From the NCBI GenBank assembly GCA_021840785.1, contig JAKBXD010000116.1, forward strand, positions 1-6,244: 6,244 nt of DNA, written 5' to 3'. Source of the DNA: Pseudomonadota bacterium (GTDB lineage Bacteria > Pseudomonadota > Gammaproteobacteria > Acidithiobacillales > Acidithiobacillaceae). A model generated the notes under the pieces. That model saw nothing but the letters and a program-made list of their open reading frames with translations. It had not been told where the DNA came from and made no database searches. Shown here piece after piece: positions 4,816 through 6,244 of the stretch (position 1 is its first letter; each line of letters starts with the position of its first letter). The position numbers were made by a program, and so were the translations under genes.

Positions 4816-5728
4816 AGGCTGACTGCATCCAGGTTTGGATCGCATTTAGCGCGGCGGCAGGCTCGTTGATTATATGATCGCAGGCCGCGGAGATGTCGTG
4901 CCAAGGGCCCTCCGAACTTTCGGTAGGGTTCGAAATCGCAAAGACGTCGATTGCCTCGGCGATACAGTCGTTTAATACGGTTGAGTAAGGATCGAGGCCC
5001 ATGACTATCGTTAGGCCAGAGGGATAAGTCGGGATTGTGATGATAGTCAGGTCTGGACGATATTTACGCAGGCATGGCACAATCTGCCAGACGTCTCCAC
5101 ACCAGTGGTGGGTGAGCCGAGTGCGGGACGCCGGCAAGGCGGCCACAGGCATTGTATCGTGGAGCAAGATGACTGAGCGGGCGTGACAGTGACGTTCGAC
5201 CGAAATGAAATCGCGAAGAGCCTGATCGAAGTGATGGAGGCCGTCAATGAAGGCAAGGTCAATACTACTATCGAGAGCTATCGCGCCATCAGCAACGTTA
5301 CAAAAAAAGTCGTCACTGGTCATTGCGTGGATAGTAGTTGGCGCGGTGTAGTTGCGTACGCTCGCTGGGCGGGGCGCGGGATCGATCCCGATCGCTTGGG
5401 TTGGCGGCTGGGCGAGGGCAAGAGTATCCCCATTACAAATGCCGATTTCCAGGTAAGTTTTTGGGCGCAAAGATTCGTGAATGAAAGAGAGGTGGGTGCG
5501 GTAGTCGTCACCGGGAAAAGTCGCACGTGCCAGTCGGTCAAAGATTTCGTGTGTGGTGCCGGTCTGTATGGCATGTCGATAAAGGATTGCGGCGTTTGTC
5601 CTATGACCAACATTAAATTCAAAATCAGCTATTGCGGCTAAGGTATCACCGTCGACAGCGCCATTGTAGATTAGTTCACGAAATTCTGTTATAATTTCGT
5701 CTTCTAAAGTATAATTGACTTCAGTCAT
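4811..5728 (-). CDS. class I SAM-dependent methyltransferase (Methyltransf_24-like)
   Basis: A 305-residue soluble protein. Residues 1-85 are a helical N-terminal part without a recognised domain. The Rossmann-like core follows, with motif I YLEIGICNGDTL (92-103) binding S-adenosylmethionine, IGIDPAP (113-119) whose Asp should contact the ribose, then DLAFIDGLHHFDQALRDF (157-174), ILLHDTMP (187-194) and WCGDVWQI (209-216). That set is typical of Methyltransf_24 proteins found in glycan and secondary-metabolite loci. ATG at 5728 is chosen because the conserved helical region starts there and the DNA upstream is AT-rich leader; the ribosome-binding site is weak (TTGAGT). The stop TAG lies inside the IS481 target hexamer. 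It probably O-methylates a sugar of the surface glycan, but small-molecule or protein methylation cannot be excluded. GC falls to 24 of 60 bases in 5641-5700, far below the operon. Confidence 0.87.
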   Translation of the reverse strand: MTEVNYTLEDEIITEFRELIYNGAVDGDTLAAIADFEFNVGHRTNAAILYRHAIQTGTTHEIFDRLARATFPGDDYRTHLSFIHESLRPKTYLEIGICNGDTLALAQPPTQAIGIDPAPRPASVRNYTAPTTIHAMTSDDFFCNVADGAIALDSSIDLAFIDGLHHFDQALRDFISVERHCHARSVILLHDTMPVAALPASRTRLTHHWCGDVWQIVPCLRKYRPDLTIITIPTYPSGLTIVMGLDPYSTVLNDCIAEAIDVFAISNPTESSEGPWHDISAACDHIINEPAAALNAIQTWMQSAS

Positions 5729-5765
5729 ATTGTGTACTCAACACAAAAATCTGAATAATCATGCA

Positions 5766-5793
5766 ATTTTATCATTAGTGTATTCCTTATCAA
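5766..5793 (-). promoter_or_regulatory. sigma70-like promoter for the methyltransferase gene
   Basis: On the minus strand TTGATA (5793-5788, 5 of 6 to TTGACA) and TAAAAT (5771-5766, 5 of 6 to TATAAT) are separated by 16 bases in a very AT-rich leader. Transcription would start near 5759, giving a leader of about 30 nt before the ATG at 5728. AT-rich DNA produces such matches by chance fairly often, so this is a candidate only. Confidence 0.5.
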
Positions 5794-5816
5794 TTTTATA
5801 CATTATGGCATAAAAA

Positions 5817-5952
5817 ATGAAATATCCGGTTAACGGGATGGGTCGATCACTCTTACGGAGGGCAGAGCGTCGTAAGCATCCGGTGAAAGACGCGGGCCTT
5901 TTGTTCTGTTGGCTTTTGGGAAGGCGGGGATGTGGCGATTGGTTCTGTGTGA
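5817..5952. other. IS-derived spacer, no gene
   Basis: The DNA between the AT-rich methyltransferase leader and the broken transposase is more GC-rich than the leader and has no credible gene. It includes a 16-bp near-palindrome centred on GTTAAC (5825-5840) and a six-base inverted repeat CTTACG/CGTAAG (5852-5857, 5871-5876). I take it as the downstream end of the transposase-bearing element, with the boundary near 5817 judged only from the change in composition. Confidence 0.4.
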
Positions 5953-5954
5953 TT
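5926..5954 (+). repeat. diverged 29-bp repeat, inverted partner of 3757-3785
   Basis: The plus strand here matches the minus strand of 3757-3785 at 23 of 29 positions (blocks ATGTGGC, GGTT, GTGTGATT). In this copy the repeat runs just into the stop codon of the broken transposase gene on the opposite strand. Likely a remnant of an insertion-sequence end. Confidence 0.55.
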
Positions 5955-6219
5955 ATTTTGAAGGCAGGGCGTGAACGATCTCGGTTGCTTCACGCCGACA
6001 GCGTGCGAGACCCGAGATACCGGCCGCCCGGTAACGTGCCGACCACCTCTGCAGGCTGCGTAAAGGAAGACCGCCATTCCGTGCCACCTCGGCGAGGGAG
6101 ACCCCGTGCAGAACATGAGGACGGATCGCCTCGAACCGGCGCATCGCGTCGCTGCGCTCAGCCTCGGTCAGGTCGGCGAGGCTGTCCGTAAGAAGATCGA
6201 TCAGCGGACGGTTTGACAC
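5953..6219 (-). pseudogene. Mu/TniA-like transposase fragment, N-terminal HTH part
   Basis: A GTG at 6219, nine bases after GGGAGG, opens an 88-codon frame. Residues 23-76 (RSDAMRRFEAIRPHVLHG, then VSLAEVARNGGLPLRSLQRW and SARYRAAGISGLARCRR) match the N-terminal helix-turn-helix of transposases with a Mu-type integrase core. Those proteins are several hundred residues long. After CRR the family continues with tens of residues before a V-x-x-IVRALP-type segment; here CRR leads straight into EATEIVHALPSK and a stop. That suggests an internal in-frame deletion followed by truncation, so the DDE core is absent. The frame is open to the right edge, so a start further upstream is possible, but the good ribosome-binding site supports the GTG. 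Nonfunctional as it stands. Confidence 0.7.
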
Positions 6220-6244
6220 TGCGGGTCGCCTCCCATGAAACCAG

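Noticed and set aside
5183..5641. 152-codon plus-strand open frame
   Set aside because: It is fully antisense to the methyltransferase, whose SAM-binding motifs are clear. The plus-strand product shows no recognisable domain and no good ribosome-binding site.
5852..5876. Rho-independent terminator from the CTTACG/CGTAAG inverted repeat
   Set aside because: The stem is only six base pairs with a 13-base loop and no following T run in either direction.
3687..5968. CRISPR array or defence system
   Set aside because: The repeats present occur only two or three times, are inverted and have no regular spacing. No cas, nuclease or toxin-antitoxin motifs were seen.
5817..6191. 124-codon plus-strand open frame
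   Set aside because: It is antisense to the TniA-like fragment and IS spacer; Arg/Gly-rich with no domain.

Overview
The window looks like part of a surface-polysaccharide (O-antigen, exopolysaccharide or capsule) locus from a fairly GC-rich proteobacterium, probably an alphaproteobacterium. The taxonomic guess rests on the style of the sugar-nucleotide genes and on the insertion-sequence remnants, which resemble IS3, IS481 and Mu/TniA-type elements common in that class. Nothing here fixes the genus. Every credible gene reads on the minus strand, except one dead IS3-type transposase fragment.

Region 1 (1-3195, transcribed right to left) is a compact four-gene sugar-nucleotide operon. It begins with glucose-1-phosphate cytidylyltransferase (RfbF type, 2425-3195). 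Next come an extended-SDR epimerase/dehydratase (1340-2407), an RmlC/RfbC-type 4-keto-sugar 3,5-epimerase (787-1353) and a second SDR (790 down to the left edge, truncated by the window). Gene junctions are 17 bp apart, then overlap by 14 bp, then overlap by 4 bp (GTGA), so translation is probably coupled. Together they suggest CDP-glucose is made and converted to a CDP-linked deoxy sugar by oxidation or dehydration, epimerisation and reduction. The exact sugar cannot be read, because no canonical CDP-glucose 4,6-dehydratase (RfbG/AscB) is visible.

Region 2 (3196-4810) is a patchwork of decayed insertion sequences around one glycosyltransferase gene (3788-4558, minus). A 428-bp internally deleted IS3-family derivative lies at 3259-3686. 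A 27-bp inverted copy of its left end (4652-4678) lies beyond the glycosyltransferase and cuts a 131-bp IS481-family 5' end (4679-4809). That IS481 end sits directly against a CCTAGG hexamer containing the stop codon of the next gene, which matches the known NCTAGN target preference of IS481.

Region 3 (4811-5816) holds a class I SAM-dependent methyltransferase of the Methyltransf_24 type (4811-5728, minus), preceded by an AT-rich leader with a good sigma70-like promoter. Region 4 (5817-6244) carries a broken Mu/TniA-like transposase gene (minus) and a short diverged repeat, whose inverted partner lies just beyond the glycosyltransferase stop codon.

Taken together, sugar donor synthesis (region 1) plus a glycosyltransferase and a methyltransferase (regions 2 and 3) fit synthesis, transfer and methyl decoration of an unusual sugar on a surface glycan. 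The glycosyltransferase and methyltransferase genes are visibly lower in GC than most of the operon and are bracketed by mobile-element debris, so they may have been acquired or rearranged separately.
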